Part shown: piece by piece, positions 1 to 6,784 of the stretch | Numbering within the stretch: the first letter of the stretch is position 1 | Layout: the number at the start of each line of letters is the position of its first letter | Assembly (NCBI GenBank): GCA_946480525.1 | Contig: CAMLLA010000146.1 | Coordinates: 1 to 9,203, forward strand | DNA: 9,203 nucleotides | Direction of reading: 5' to 3' | Source: an uncultured Asticcacaulis sp. | GTDB taxonomy: Bacteria; Pseudomonadota; Alphaproteobacteria; Caulobacterales; Caulobacteraceae | Position numbers and translations under genes: made by a program | Notes under the pieces: model-generated | What the model was told of the DNA's origin: nothing | The model's database searches: none | Seen by the model: the letters and a program-made list of their open reading frames with translations, nothing else

Positions 1-578
1 TCGGTTGGTGCACCTACGGCGTCGGCGATCATATGAGCCATTACAATGTCAACTGCGGTGCGCCCAAGACGCTCATCCAGCATCTGATCCGCTGGGCGGC
101 GGTCAGGGAGTTCGATCCAAAGACCGGCCGTATTCTTCAGTCTGTTCTGGAGCGTGAAATTTCACCCGAACTGATCCCTGTCGAGGACGGCAATTTGCAA
201 AAGACCGAAGACAAGGTCGGACCGTACGAGCTCCAGGACTTCTCGCTATATTACATTACCCGCTATGGCCTGAGGCCATCCAAGGTTGCCTTCCTGGCGT
301 GGCAGGCCTGGCGCGACGCGGCAGCGGGTGAGTGGCCGGCCGATTTCCCGGCGCACAAGCGCCGCGCCTATGATCTGGCTGAAGTAAAAAAATGGCTTGA
401 AGTCTTCGTATGGCGTTTTTTTGCCACATCGCAATTCAAACGGTCTGCGGTGCCCAATGGACCAAAACTGATCTCGGGGGGGGCACTGTCCCCACGCGGC
501 GACTGGCGGATGCCATCCGATGCGAGCGCCAAGCTATGGCTGGAAGAACTACGGGCAAATGTTCCCGACAACCAGTAG
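1..578 (+). CDS. nadE: Glutamine-dependent NAD+ synthetase, C-terminal part (5' end outside window)
   Basis: The open frame begins before base 1 (first full codon at 3) and ends at a TAG at 576-578, so only about the last 191 residues are present. The product makes NAD+ from deamido-NAD+ with ATP and glutamine-derived ammonia, in the cytoplasm. The fragment matches, from memory, the end of the long (about 680-residue) two-domain NadE known from Mycobacterium tuberculosis. Recognisable blocks are [69 protein letters not shown] and [14 protein letters not shown]. These belong to the synthetase domain and its C-terminal extension. The N-terminal glutaminase (nitrilase-like) domain should lie upstream but cannot be seen. 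The ATG at 33 is internal, not a start. An uninterrupted G8 run at 476-483 lies in the coding sequence, and the frame is intact through it. Confidence 0.93.
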   Translation, partial: GWCTYGVGDHMSHYNVNCGAPKTLIQHLIRWAAVREFDPKTGRILQSVLEREISPELIPVEDGNLQKTEDKVGPYELQDFSLYYITRYGLRPSKVAFLAWQAWRDAAAGEWPADFPAHKRRAYDLAEVKKWLEVFVWRFFATSQFKRSAVPNGPKLISGGALSPRGDWRMPSDASAKLWLEELRANVPDNQ

Positions 579-631
579 ATCGTAATATCGAATACAATCA
601 TTTGCACGACGACAATGTCACCGCATTGCCT

Positions 632-647
632 TTAATAGAGTTTTAAC
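632..647 (+). promoter_or_regulatory. CtrA-type binding site TTAA-N7-TTAAC
   Basis: TTAA at 632-635, seven bases TAGAGTT, then TTAAC at 643-647 give an exact match to the full CtrA consensus (TTAA-N7-TTAAC). CtrA is the cell-cycle response regulator of alphaproteobacteria and controls many motility and chemotaxis genes. A TATGAT element (658-663) lies 16 bp after TAGAGT (636-641), so the box would cover the -35 region of a rightward promoter with a start near 670. That places it about 275 bases ahead of the YfiR-like gene. The match is seen directly; binding and direction are inferred. Confidence 0.55.
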
Positions 648-657
648 CAGGCAGCCC

Positions 658-663
658 TATGAT
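658..663 (+). promoter_or_regulatory. Candidate -10 element (TATGAT) of a CtrA-associated promoter
   Basis: TATGAT differs from TATAAT at one position and is placed so that the CtrA box would overlap the -35 region. It is the best -10-like hexamer just downstream of the box. It overlaps the ATG of a 35-codon ORF, so a transcript starting near 670 would not include that ORF's start. A short AT-rich match like this can arise by chance. Confidence 0.3.
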
Positions 664-760
664 TTCATTACGAAAAATATGCGAAGCATACCGTGCGGAC
701 CGGCGAAATCTCATGCAGTATAAGGCACCACAAATCCTGGTATGGCTTCGGCAATTCCGG

Positions 761-781
761 CGGTAGTACCTGGAACTACCG
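761..781 (+). other. Inverted repeat in the leader region
   Basis: CGGTAGT (761-767) and ACTACCG (775-781) are a perfect 7-bp inverted repeat with a 7-base loop (ACCTGGA). A T6 run starts 13 bases after the stem (795-800), too far for a standard intrinsic terminator. It could be a weak terminator, a structured part of the 5' leader, or a dyad operator. The sequence does not settle which. Confidence 0.3.
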
Positions 782-915
782 GTAAGAAAACAAGTTTTTT
801 GTTGATTTGAGTCATCTGTCGCATCCGTGGGCCAGACGCTAAGCCATAGTCGTCAGTCGTCAAATGCAATCGTTTTCGAAGTTTATGTCTGATTAACCCT
901 TTCGTTTTACTCGTT

Positions 916-938
916 GCCTCAGTTCAGTTGAGTGAGGC
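916..938 (+). promoter_or_regulatory. Hairpin overlapping the ribosome binding site of the YfiR-like gene
   Basis: GCCTCA (916-921) can pair with TGAGGC (933-938). The right arm contains GAGG (934-937), the best Shine-Dalgarno sequence for the ATG at 945, with 7 bases between. A competing pairing of CTCA (918-921) with the neighbouring TGAG (929-932) would leave GAGG free. The layout would allow translation control by switching between the two, but the stem is only 6 bp and this is inference. Confidence 0.35.
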
Positions 939-944
939 TTACCC

Positions 945-1493
945 ATGACAAAACGTCATCCGCGTTCCGAGGCTGTTACAGCTGTTGCCGGAGCGCTTTT
1001 TTTATCCCTGACATTATTCGCCACTACGCCTGCCATGGCGGACGGCGCACGTGAAATCCAGGTCGCAGGACGCACCCTGACCTTCCTGGACGGAGGCCCC
1101 ACCGGCAAGGTGGTCTTCGCGATCGTCTACGATGCCTCCAAACCGGCGTCGGTGGCGGAAAAGGACGAGGTGATGGCCGCGCTCGGTTCCGGCATGGCCG
1201 CCGGTGGTGCGACCGTCGTCGGTAAGCCCGTCGAAGCCGGGGCCGCCGGTTCCGCCGGAGATGTCGGCGCCTTCTATATGACGCGTGGCGTCAACTACGC
1301 TGCCGTTGGCGCCGTCGCCAAGGGCAAGAAAGCCTTGAGCATCAGTTCGGACATGGCCTGCGTCAAATCCGGGGCCTGCGTCATGGGCGTCGCTGCCACG
1401 CCCAAGGTCGAAATCGTCGTCAACTCGGCCACGGCCGCCGCCGTCGGCGCCAAGTTCAAGGCCGCCTTCAAAATGATGATCAAGGAAATTTAA
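945..1493 (+). CDS. Secreted YfiR-like (DUF4154-like) periplasmic protein
   Basis: This 182-residue protein has a signal peptide: a basic N-terminus (KRHPR), a hydrophobic core at about 11-27, and a likely cleavage TPAMA|DG after A32. The mature part of about 150 residues shows the alternating strand/helix pattern of YfiR: KVVFAIVYD, then a helix, GGATVVGKPVEAG, YAAVGAVAKGKKALSISSD, and a final VEIVVNSATAAAVGAKFKAAFKMMIKEI. The last segment fits the YfiR-type ending (V-x-I-x-x-N, A-x-x-x-G, hydrophobic C-terminal helix). Two cysteines, C139 and C145, could form a disulfide, as YfiR also has cysteines late in the chain. YfiR proteins are periplasmic regulators, best known for repressing the diguanylate cyclase YfiN. 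Here the neighbours are a TonB receptor 26 bases downstream and then an MCP, so the likely job is to relay a periplasmic or outer-membrane signal. The usual N-terminal YfiR helix is not obvious, so the assignment is moderate. Confidence 0.6.
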   Translation: MTKRHPRSEAVTAVAGALFLSLTLFATTPAMADGAREIQVAGRTLTFLDGGPTGKVVFAIVYDASKPASVAEKDEVMAALGSGMAAGGATVVGKPVEAGAAGSAGDVGAFYMTRGVNYAAVGAVAKGKKALSISSDMACVKSGACVMGVAATPKVEIVVNSATAAAVGAKFKAAFKMMIKEI

Positions 1494-1507
1494 GCGCACA
1501 GCGCTTT

Positions 1508-1511
1508 GGAG
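1508..1511 (+). promoter_or_regulatory. Ribosome binding site of the TonB receptor gene
   Basis: GGAG lies 8 bases before the ATG at 1520 and inside the 26-base gap after the YfiR-like gene. It fixes the receptor start and supports translation from a shared transcript. Confidence 0.6.
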
Positions 1512-1519
1512 TTCGTAAA

Positions 1520-3523
1520 ATGCGTAAATTCACATCTCTTCTGTCGGCTGCTGTCGCAGCCCTTCCGTTCGTCGCGGGCGCCGCGGGCGCCCAGTCCATC
1601 GACTACGGTTCGCTGGAAAGCCTGTTCGGCGAAGCCGTCACCACTTCGGCCACCGGATCGCCGCAGCGTTCGACCGAGGTTCCGGTCGACATGACGATCA
1701 TCTCGGCGGACGACATCAAACGCTCCGGCGCCCACGACCTGCCGACCCTTCTGGGCCGCGTCCCGGGCATCGACGTTCTCAACTGGTCGACCTACGGCGC
1801 CGATGTCGGCGTGCGGGGCTATAACCAACCGATGTCGCCGCGCCTGCTGGTACTGGTCAATGGCCGCCAGGTCTATCTCGATCACTATGGCTACACCGCC
1901 TGGTCGACCATTCCCGTCCAGTTGTCGGAAATCCGCCAGATCGAAGTGGTCAAGGGCCCGAATGCCGCCCTGTTCGGCTTCAATGCCGTGTCCGGCGTCG
2001 TCAACATCATCACCTACAATCCGAAGTACGACACTGTGAACAATGGTTCAGTCTCCGTCGCCTCGCGCAATGGCAAGGAAGCGTCGATTGTTTCCACGGT
2101 CCGTCTGTCGCCGAAGATCGCCGCGCGTGTCTCGGGCGGCGTGTCCAAGGCCGATGAATGGGCGGATACGATCGGCCTGCCCGCCGTCCAGTACCGCGCC
2201 GAACCGTCACGCGCCAACATCAATGTCGACGTCGTGGCCTCGCTGACGGAAAAGACCGAGCTGCGTTTCGAATCTTCGCTGTCGAACGTTCAGGTCAATG
2301 ACGCTGTTTCGAACTACGACCCTGCCGCCAGCAAGTACATTACCGGTTCGATCAAGGCCGACGTGACGTCGGACACGAAACTGGGCCTGATTACCGCGAC
2401 CGCCTATCGCAACACCCTGCGCAGCACCAGCAATGTTGCCGGCATGGTCACTCTGCACAACACCATTTCGGTTGTCAGTGTCCAGGACCTGATCAAGGTC
2501 GGTCCGCACACCTTCCGCTTTGGCCTGGAGTCGCGCAACAATGAAATGGCGACCGCGCCGATGGCCGGTGGCGAGATCAGCTATACGGTTCTGGCCCCTT
2601 CGGCCATGTGGAACTGGGCGGTCTCGGACACCTTCAGCACGGCCGTTGCCGTCCGTTCGGACAACCTGTCGCTTAAGCGTACAGGGACCTTCCCCGCCGG
2701 CTTCCCCCTGGCTGACAACGCGAACTGGGACCGCGACATCAGCGAACTCAGCTTCAATGCCGGCGCCGTCTGGCGTCTGAGCGACAAGGACACGGTGCGA
2801 CTGATGACGGCGCGCGGCGTCCAGGCCCCGACCCTGATTGAACTCGGCGGCTTCCAGTTGGCCGTGCCGCAGCCGGGCTTCACGCTGGTGGTCATGGGCA
2901 ACCCGTTCATCGAACCCAGCATCGTGAAGAACACCGAAGTGTCCTATGACCGCACCTTCGGCAAGGTGAAGGCCGGGATCAAGCTGTTCAGCCAGACGAC
3001 CGATGGGGTCAAGGGTCAGCCAGGCGCCACAGCCCTGTTCCAGATGCCGACCATGACGACCTATCCGGCGATCAGCTGGACAAATGTCGCGTCCTCGGAA
3101 ATGACCGGCTTTGAGCTGTCCGCCTCGGGTACCTTTGGCGCGGGTTTCCACTGGAACGGTGATTACACCGCGACCGATATCGAAGACACGGCGAATGCCG
3201 GTCAGGATCTCGAAGTGCTTCATGCCAACTTCGCCGACATGACGCCGAAGAGCCGCGCCAACCTGAACGTCGGTTGGGCCGGCGGCAAGTGGACAGTCGA
3301 TGCCTTCGTTCACCACACCGACAAGTTCAAGTCCTTTGCTCCGCTCACCTATGCCCTGACGACCGTCCCGGCGCACACCACCCTGGCGGCCAATGTCAAC
3401 TACGACCTCGGCCACGCCATGACGCTGTCGCTGAGCGGCAAGAACCTGGGCAATGCCAAGGTCCAGACGGCGGGCCTGAAGGTTCCGTCGACTGTTTACC
3501 TCTCGCTTAGCAAGCGCTGGTAA
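1520..3523 (+). CDS. TonB-dependent outer-membrane receptor
   Basis: This 667-residue protein has a signal peptide (MRKFTSLL, hydrophobic to about 22, likely cleaved around AAGA|QS). A short N-terminal segment [19 protein letters not shown] (32-50) resembles that of receptors often paired with YfiR-like proteins. It is followed by a plug domain at about 53-166. Plug landmarks are [64 protein letters not shown] and [10 protein letters not shown]. The rest (about 175-667) is alternating beta-barrel sequence, ending in the aromatic terminal residue (VYLSLSKRW) typical of outer-membrane barrels. Such receptors import siderophores, cobalamin, sugars or other scarce nutrients using TonB energy. The substrate cannot be named from sequence alone. 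It sits between the YfiR-like gene and an MCP, suggesting a sensory as well as a transport role. The length fits the smaller BtuB/CirA-like receptors. Confidence 0.93.
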   Translation: MRKFTSLLSAAVAALPFVAGAAGAQSIDYGSLESLFGEAVTTSATGSPQRSTEVPVDMTIISADDIKRSGAHDLPTLLGRVPGIDVLNWSTYGADVGVRGYNQPMSPRLLVLVNGRQVYLDHYGYTAWSTIPVQLSEIRQIEVVKGPNAALFGFNAVSGVVNIITYNPKYDTVNNGSVSVASRNGKEASIVSTVRLSPKIAARVSGGVSKADEWADTIGLPAVQYRAEPSRANINVDVVASLTEKTELRFESSLSNVQVNDAVSNYDPAASKYITGSIKADVTSDTKLGLITATAYRNTLRSTSNVAGMVTLHNTISVVSVQDLIKVGPHTFRFGLESRNNEMATAPMAGGEISYTVLAPSAMWNWAVSDTFSTAVAVRSDNLSLKRTGTFPAGFPLADNANWDRDISELSFNAGAVWRLSDKDTVRLMTARGVQAPTLIELGGFQLAVPQPGFTLVVMGNPFIEPSIVKNTEVSYDRTFGKVKAGIKLFSQTTDGVKGQPGATALFQMPTMTTYPAISWTNVASSEMTGFELSASGTFGAGFHWNGDYTATDIEDTANAGQDLEVLHANFADMTPKSRANLNVGWAGGKWTVDAFVHHTDKFKSFAPLTYALTTVPAHTTLAANVNYDLGHAMTLSLSGKNLGNAKVQTAGLKVPSTVYLSLSKRW

Positions 3524-3530
3524 TTTTCCT

Positions 3531-3560
3531 GACCGCCGGAACCTCATGGCTCCGGCGGTT
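3531..3560 (+). other. Strong hairpin between the TonB receptor and MCP genes
   Basis: ACCGCCGGA (3532-3540) pairs perfectly with TCCGGCGGT (3551-3559), with an extra G-U pair outside and a 10-base loop. The stem begins 8 bases after the receptor stop codon. No T-run follows, so it is more likely a partial terminator or an mRNA-stabilising 3' structure than a full terminator. The in-frame ATG at 3546 lies in its loop, which argues against that codon as the MCP start. Confidence 0.6.
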
Positions 3561-3620
3561 CAGATCCTCGAGTTCCCGCGCTTTCAAAGCGCTCTTCGTA
3601 TTCTGATCGCGAGCACGCCA

Positions 3621-5348
3621 ATGACCTCCCCGTCAAACAGCCAAAAGCCGAACTGGGCCCGTCCGTCTGACTGGCCGTTCATCTGGAAATTCCTGGTGCC
3701 GTCGCTGGTGGCGATGGCCCTGATCGCCGTCCTGGCCGTCGCCGCCACCCTGGCTCTGCATTCACAGACCAAGCGGATGGATGCCGTGGTCAACGGCGCC
3801 ATGGAGAACGCCTTGTTCCTGGGTGAGGTTCGCGCCGAGTTGCGTGGCGACGCCCGCGATCTTTACAACGCCCTGGCTGCCCGCGCCGGCGGTGACACCA
3901 CAACAGGCAGCGCGGCCTATGCCGCCAAGATCGCCGAGCGCCTGAAGCTGCTGCAGGACCGGGTCAAGGCACGCGCCGACAAGGCGACCGACGCCGAAGA
4001 CAAGGCGGCCTATGCCGAGCTGATCAAGGAAATCGAAGGTCAGAAGGGCGCCGTCGAATTCGTATCGTCCATGCTGGAAATCGATTTGAACGCAGCCATC
4101 TCGTTCGTCGGGCCCTATGCGGCGTCCGAACAGAATACCGACGCCATTGTGCAAAAGGTGCTGAAGCGTACCGATGCGCGCGCTAAAGCCATGGCTGCCG
4201 AAAGCGTTAAGGGCGCGCAGCGCGACACGACACTTATTGTTATCATTGCTGCCATCGCCGCGCTTGGCGCCGGCGCCCTGGGCATCTTTATCGGCCGTTC
4301 GACCACGAGGTCGATCAACGGCATCGCCGATGCGACACGCCGCCTGGCCGCTGCCGACATGACCGTCGATCCAAGCAGCCTTCATCGCGGTGACGAACTG
4401 GGTCAGGTCGTCGAAGCGCTTCAGGTCTTCAAGGATGTGACCGGCCAGAGCCGTGCACTCAGCGCCGAGCAGGAAGAGGCTGGACGCGCCCGCCTGGAAC
4501 GCGCCGCCGAAATGGAGAGCCTGATCGGCGCCTTCAATCGCGATTTCTCAGGCCTCATCCGCAGCGTCGAAAAGGCATCGAGCCATCTCGAGCAGTCGGC
4601 AGCCATCCTGACGTCCACGTCGTCGGAAAATGCCAGCCGCGCGCATTCGGCCGTCAACTCGATCTTCTCGGTGCGCGATTCGATGAGCACGGTGGCGGCC
4701 GCTTCGGAAGAGCTGGGCGCGACCATTTCAGAAGTCGACCGTCAGGCCGCGGCTTCGGCCGACGTCGCCCGCGACGCCACCGAACGCGCCCAGCACACTC
4801 AGTCCGCTGTCGGCGAACTGACCAATGCTGTCGCGCGCATCAACGAAATCGTCGATCTGATCTCGTCGGTCGCCAAGCAGACCAACCTTCTGGCGTTGAA
4901 CGCCACCATCGAAGCGGCTCGCGCCGGTGATGCCGGCCGTGGCTTCGCGGTCGTCGCCCATGAGGTCAAGAGCCTGGCTGACCAGACGTCGAAGGCGACC
5001 GAAGAAATCCGCAACCGGATCGGCGACGTGCGCCGCGCCGCTGACCGGACCACCAGCGAAATCGGCAATATCGCCGACGTTATCGTCCAGATGCAGGGTA
5101 TCTCCGAAAACACCTCCGAGTCGGTCCGGCAGCAGGTCCAGGCGACGCGTGAGATTACACAAAGCCTGTCAACCGCGCTCCAGGGGGCGGGTGAAGCTTC
5201 GGCGACGATCGAGCAGCTGAACCAGTCGGCGGAAGAGGCAGGTGTCGTGTCGGGTGCGGTGACCGAAGCCTCGCACAGCCTGTCGCAGCAGGCCGATCAG
5301 ATGAAGGATGTCGTCGAGACCTTCCTGAAACGCGCCGCCACGATGTAA
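3621..5348 (+). CDS. Methyl-accepting chemotaxis protein (transmembrane chemoreceptor)
   Basis: With the start at 3621 the protein has 575 residues (600 from the alternative ATG at 3546, which sits in a hairpin loop). Order of parts: cytoplasmic N-tail; TM1 about 21-46 ([20 protein letters not shown]); a helical periplasmic ligand domain about 47-203, probably a four-helix bundle; TM2 about 204-225 ([21 protein letters not shown]); HAMP about 226-280 with [12 protein letters not shown]; then a long coiled-coil signalling domain. The conserved hairpin tip is at about 414-456 ([39 protein letters not shown]), where CheA and CheW bind. There is no C-terminal CheR/CheB-tethering pentapeptide; the end is [10 protein letters not shown]. 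The Shine-Dalgarno before 3621 is poor (GCGAG). It follows the TonB receptor by 97 bases and is followed by a terminator-like hairpin, so it is probably the last gene of the cluster. It would convert ligand or YfiR-like input into CheA signalling. Confidence 0.93.
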   Translation: MTSPSNSQKPNWARPSDWPFIWKFLVPSLVAMALIAVLAVAATLALHSQTKRMDAVVNGAMENALFLGEVRAELRGDARDLYNALAARAGGDTTTGSAAYAAKIAERLKLLQDRVKARADKATDAEDKAAYAELIKEIEGQKGAVEFVSSMLEIDLNAAISFVGPYAASEQNTDAIVQKVLKRTDARAKAMAAESVKGAQRDTTLIVIIAAIAALGAGALGIFIGRSTTRSINGIADATRRLAAADMTVDPSSLHRGDELGQVVEALQVFKDVTGQSRALSAEQEEAGRARLERAAEMESLIGAFNRDFSGLIRSVEKASSHLEQSAAILTSTSSENASRAHSAVNSIFSVRDSMSTVAAASEELGATISEVDRQAAASADVARDATERAQHTQSAVGELTNAVARINEIVDLISSVAKQTNLLALNATIEAARAGDAGRGFAVVAHEVKSLADQTSKATEEIRNRIGDVRRAADRTTSEIGNIADVIVQMQGISENTSESVRQQVQATREITQSLSTALQGAGEASATIEQLNQSAEEAGVVSGAVTEASHSLSQQADQMKDVVETFLKRAATM

Positions 5349-5369
5349 GGCAATTGAGATGACAAATCC

Positions 5370-5400
5370 AAGCCCTTCCTGCTACCGGCAGGGAGGGCTT
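5370..5400. terminator. Bidirectional terminator-like hairpin between convergent genes
   Basis: AAGCCCTTCCTGC (5370-5382) and GCAGGGAGGGCTT (5388-5400) form a 13-bp stem with one G-T (G-U) pair and a 5-base loop TACCG. It lies between the MCP stop (5346-5348) and the stop of the leftward lipoprotein gene (5399-5401), which overlaps the stem by two bases. T-runs on either side are short (ATTTCG rightward, GGATTTG leftward). The stem strength and convergent position support a shared terminator. Confidence 0.75.
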
Positions 5401-5809
5401 ATTTCGTCCGCGTCACCGTGCCGTTGAAGCTGCATGACGCGCCATGATAGGCGCCGCAGTCGCCGGCTTCGACCACCGTCAGGGTGTCGCCCGACTTGCG
5501 GATATTGATGGTGCAGGTAAGCAGGGGTTCCGGGTGCAGCACCAGTTGCAGCTCGTTGTCCGATAACGCGTTGCTGACCAGCCCGCCGTCGACGACGCCC
5601 AGGTCGCCTGCACAGCCGTCCGCGGCCGCTTCGATAAGCGTGATCTTGTGCGTGGCGTCGATCCTGACGATCAGGTCGCCGGAGTACTTGCCAGGCCAGG
5701 TATCCTGAACCGGCGGCGGTGCGACGGCCGAGGGTTCCGGCGCGGGCGCTTCGGCAGGTTTCGAACACGCCGTCAATAGGAGCAGCGCGGCGATAGCAAG
5801 GCGTTTCAT
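5399..5809 (-). CDS. Small cysteine-rich lipoprotein cotranscribed with oxyR
   Basis: This 136-residue protein has a lipoprotein signal: MKRLAIAALLLLTAC with lipobox LTAC, so C15 would be lipidated. A proline/alanine-rich linker (about 18-35) follows, then a compact domain of about 100 residues. That domain starts WPGKYSGDL and looks all-beta, with four cysteines at 66, 99, 118 and 126 that could form two disulfides. I do not recognise a named family, though the HGASC-x-FNGT ending recalls small periplasmic beta-barrel or inhibitor-like lipoproteins. Its ATG overlaps the oxyR stop as ATGA, and GAGG in the oxyR 3' end is 7 bases before the start, so translation is probably coupled. This suggests envelope work under oxidative stress, but function is unknown. 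The stop codon lies in the terminator hairpin. Confidence 0.82.
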   Translation of the reverse strand: MKRLAIAALLLLTACSKPAEAPAPEPSAVAPPPVQDTWPGKYSGDLIVRIDATHKITLIEAAADGCAGDLGVVDGGLVSNALSDNELQLVLHPEPLLTCTINIRKSGDTLTVVEAGDCGAYHGASCSFNGTVTRTK

Positions 5810-6738
5810 GCGGCGGCCTCTTCCGGTTCGTCTTTCTTGAGGTGTTGCGCCAGCAGACGCGCTTCCGTGGCGCGGCTGGATCCGGCACGCCAGACCACGA
5901 CGATATCGCGATAGGCGTGGTCCGATTTGAGCGGCCGTACCGAGATGTCTTCGCTGCGGGCAAGGCCGGCCTCCACCGCCATGGCAGGCAGCAGTGACAC
6001 GCCGAGACCTGAGCCCACCATCTGTACCAGCGTATTCAGCGACGTCGCGGCAAATCCGCCGTTCTGAGACCCCAGGGTCTCGATCCCGCCCGACGGATTG
6101 TTCCAGGTGCAGGCGGCGAGCGCGTGTTCGCGCAGGCAATGGCCGTCTTCGAGCAGGATCAGCTCTTCGTTCTTCAGGTCTTCCGGCGCAATGCGGTCCT
6201 CGTGCGCCAGGCGATGGTTGAGCGGCGTGGCGGCGACGATCTCGTCCTTGCAGATAAAGGCGCAATCGAGCCCTTGCAGGTCATAGGGCAGGGCGATGAC
6301 GGCGGCGTCTAACGCGCCGGATTTCAGCGCCGCGATCAGCCGCGCTGTCTGGTCTTCGCGCAGGAACAGCCGCAGGTCCGGAAATGTGTCGCGGATTTTC
6401 AGCAGCGCCTTGGGCAGCAGGAACGGCGCGACCGTCGGGATAACCCCCAAGCGAAACCGGCCGGTTAGGGGGCGATTGGCGCCGCGCGCCGCCTCAACCA
6501 GATCTTCGGCGCGCGCCAGGATGTCTTCGGCGCGTTTCAGCGTTTCCTCGCCGACCGCGGTCAGGATGACCTGGCCGCGCGACCTGTCGACCAGGCGCGC
6601 ACCCAAGGTCTTTTCCAGTTCGGCTATGCCCGAGGACAGGGCCGGTTGCGACACGAAGGCTTTTTCAGCCGCAGCCATGAAGCTCTTATGCTCGGCAAGG
6701 AGTTTCAGATATTGCAGTTGGCGCAGGGTGGGCAGCAT
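5806..6738 (-). CDS. oxyR: Hydrogen-peroxide-sensing LysR-type regulator OxyR
   Basis: This 310-residue LysR-type regulator has an N-terminal winged helix-turn-helix at about 4-62 (LRQLQYLKLLAEHKSF, AFVSQPALSSGIAELE) and an effector domain at about 92-300. The redox pair is clear: LLEDGHC-LREHALAAC gives C201 and C210, the same motif and 9-residue spacing as C199 and C208 of E. coli OxyR. H2O2 oxidises the pair to a disulfide and switches DNA contacts, activating peroxide-defence genes. Two further cysteines, C159 and C163, lie in the effector domain. The gene is divergent from ahpD and overlaps the lipoprotein gene by 4 bases downstream. No Shine-Dalgarno precedes the ATG at 6738, and the candidate -10 is only 6 bases away, so a leaderless mRNA is likely. 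A dyad in the intergenic gap overlaps its -35, fitting autoregulation. Confidence 0.95.
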   Translation of the reverse strand: MLPTLRQLQYLKLLAEHKSFMAAAEKAFVSQPALSSGIAELEKTLGARLVDRSRGQVILTAVGEETLKRAEDILARAEDLVEAARGANRPLTGRFRLGVIPTVAPFLLPKALLKIRDTFPDLRLFLREDQTARLIAALKSGALDAAVIALPYDLQGLDCAFICKDEIVAATPLNHRLAHEDRIAPEDLKNEELILLEDGHCLREHALAACTWNNPSGGIETLGSQNGGFAATSLNTLVQMVGSGLGVSLLPAMAVEAGLARSEDISVRPLKSDHAYRDIVVVWRAGSSRATEARLLAQHLKKDEPEEAAA

Positions 6739-6744
6739 GGCTTG

Positions 6745-6772
6745 AATATAGACCTGTCGTGCATAAATTCAA
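6745..6772 (-). promoter_or_regulatory. Candidate oxyR promoter, leaderless geometry
   Basis: Reading leftward, TTGAAT (6772-6767) and TATATT (6750-6745) are separated by 16 bp, a good sigma-70-type layout. Transcription 7 bases beyond the -10 would begin at 6738, the A of the oxyR ATG. The -35 lies inside the 15-bp dyad at 6763-6777. Confidence 0.45.
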
Positions 6773-6777
6773 TTTAT
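6763..6777. promoter_or_regulatory. Probable OxyR operator in the oxyR-ahpD gap
   Basis: ATAAATT-C-AATTTAT is a perfect dyad with 7-bp arms and contains the LysR-type T-N11-A pattern (T6764, A6776). Against one half of the classical OxyR pattern ATAGNTNNNANCTAT it matches 8 of 10 fixed positions. It overlaps the -35 of oxyR and lies just ahead of the ahpD -10, so one site could both repress oxyR and activate ahpD. The second half-site (about 6741-6755) is poor. Confidence 0.5.
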
Positions 6778-6784
6778 CAATTCC

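Larger units (their letters stand above)
579..944. other. AT-richer intergenic region upstream of the YfiR-like/TBDR/MCP cluster
   Basis: These 366 bp separate nadE from the next gene, and I see no convincing gene in them. From left to right they hold: a short inverted repeat CAATG/CATTG (613-617/624-628) followed by CCTTT; a perfect CtrA box (632-647); a TATGAT element (658-663); an inverted repeat CGGTAGT/ACTACCG (761-767/775-781) followed 13 bases later by a T6 run (795-800); a tandem 7-mer AGTCGTC x2 (848-861); and an inverted repeat next to the downstream start codon (916-938). A 35-codon ORF at 659-766 is listed under rejected items. The base composition is clearly more AT-rich than the flanking genes, consistent with a regulatory region. 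Confidence 0.7.

Noticed and set aside
613..631. CAATG/CATTG hairpin as a nadE terminator
   Set aside because: The stem is only 5 bp and is followed by CCTTT, too weak to call a terminator.
659..766. A 35-codon ORF with a basic, tryptophan-containing product in the intergenic region
   Set aside because: It has no good ribosome binding site, its ATG lies in the predicted -10 element, its stop falls in an inverted repeat, and I recognise no small-protein family. Chance ORFs of this size are common.
809..813. GANTC (CcrM methylation) sites at 809-813 and 6808-6812
   Set aside because: The 5-bp motif is expected by chance in a window of this length, and neither lies at a diagnostic promoter position.
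1014..1499. 161-codon ORF on the - strand opposite the YfiR-like gene
   Set aside because: The + strand frame has a signal peptide, a family-like ending and operon spacing; the antisense product is low-complexity G/D/H-rich sequence.
2207..3547. 446-codon ORF on the - strand opposite the TonB receptor
   Set aside because: It lies entirely antisense to a well-supported receptor gene; the product is rich in R, G, D and H with no recognisable domain, as expected for a shadow frame in GC-rich DNA.
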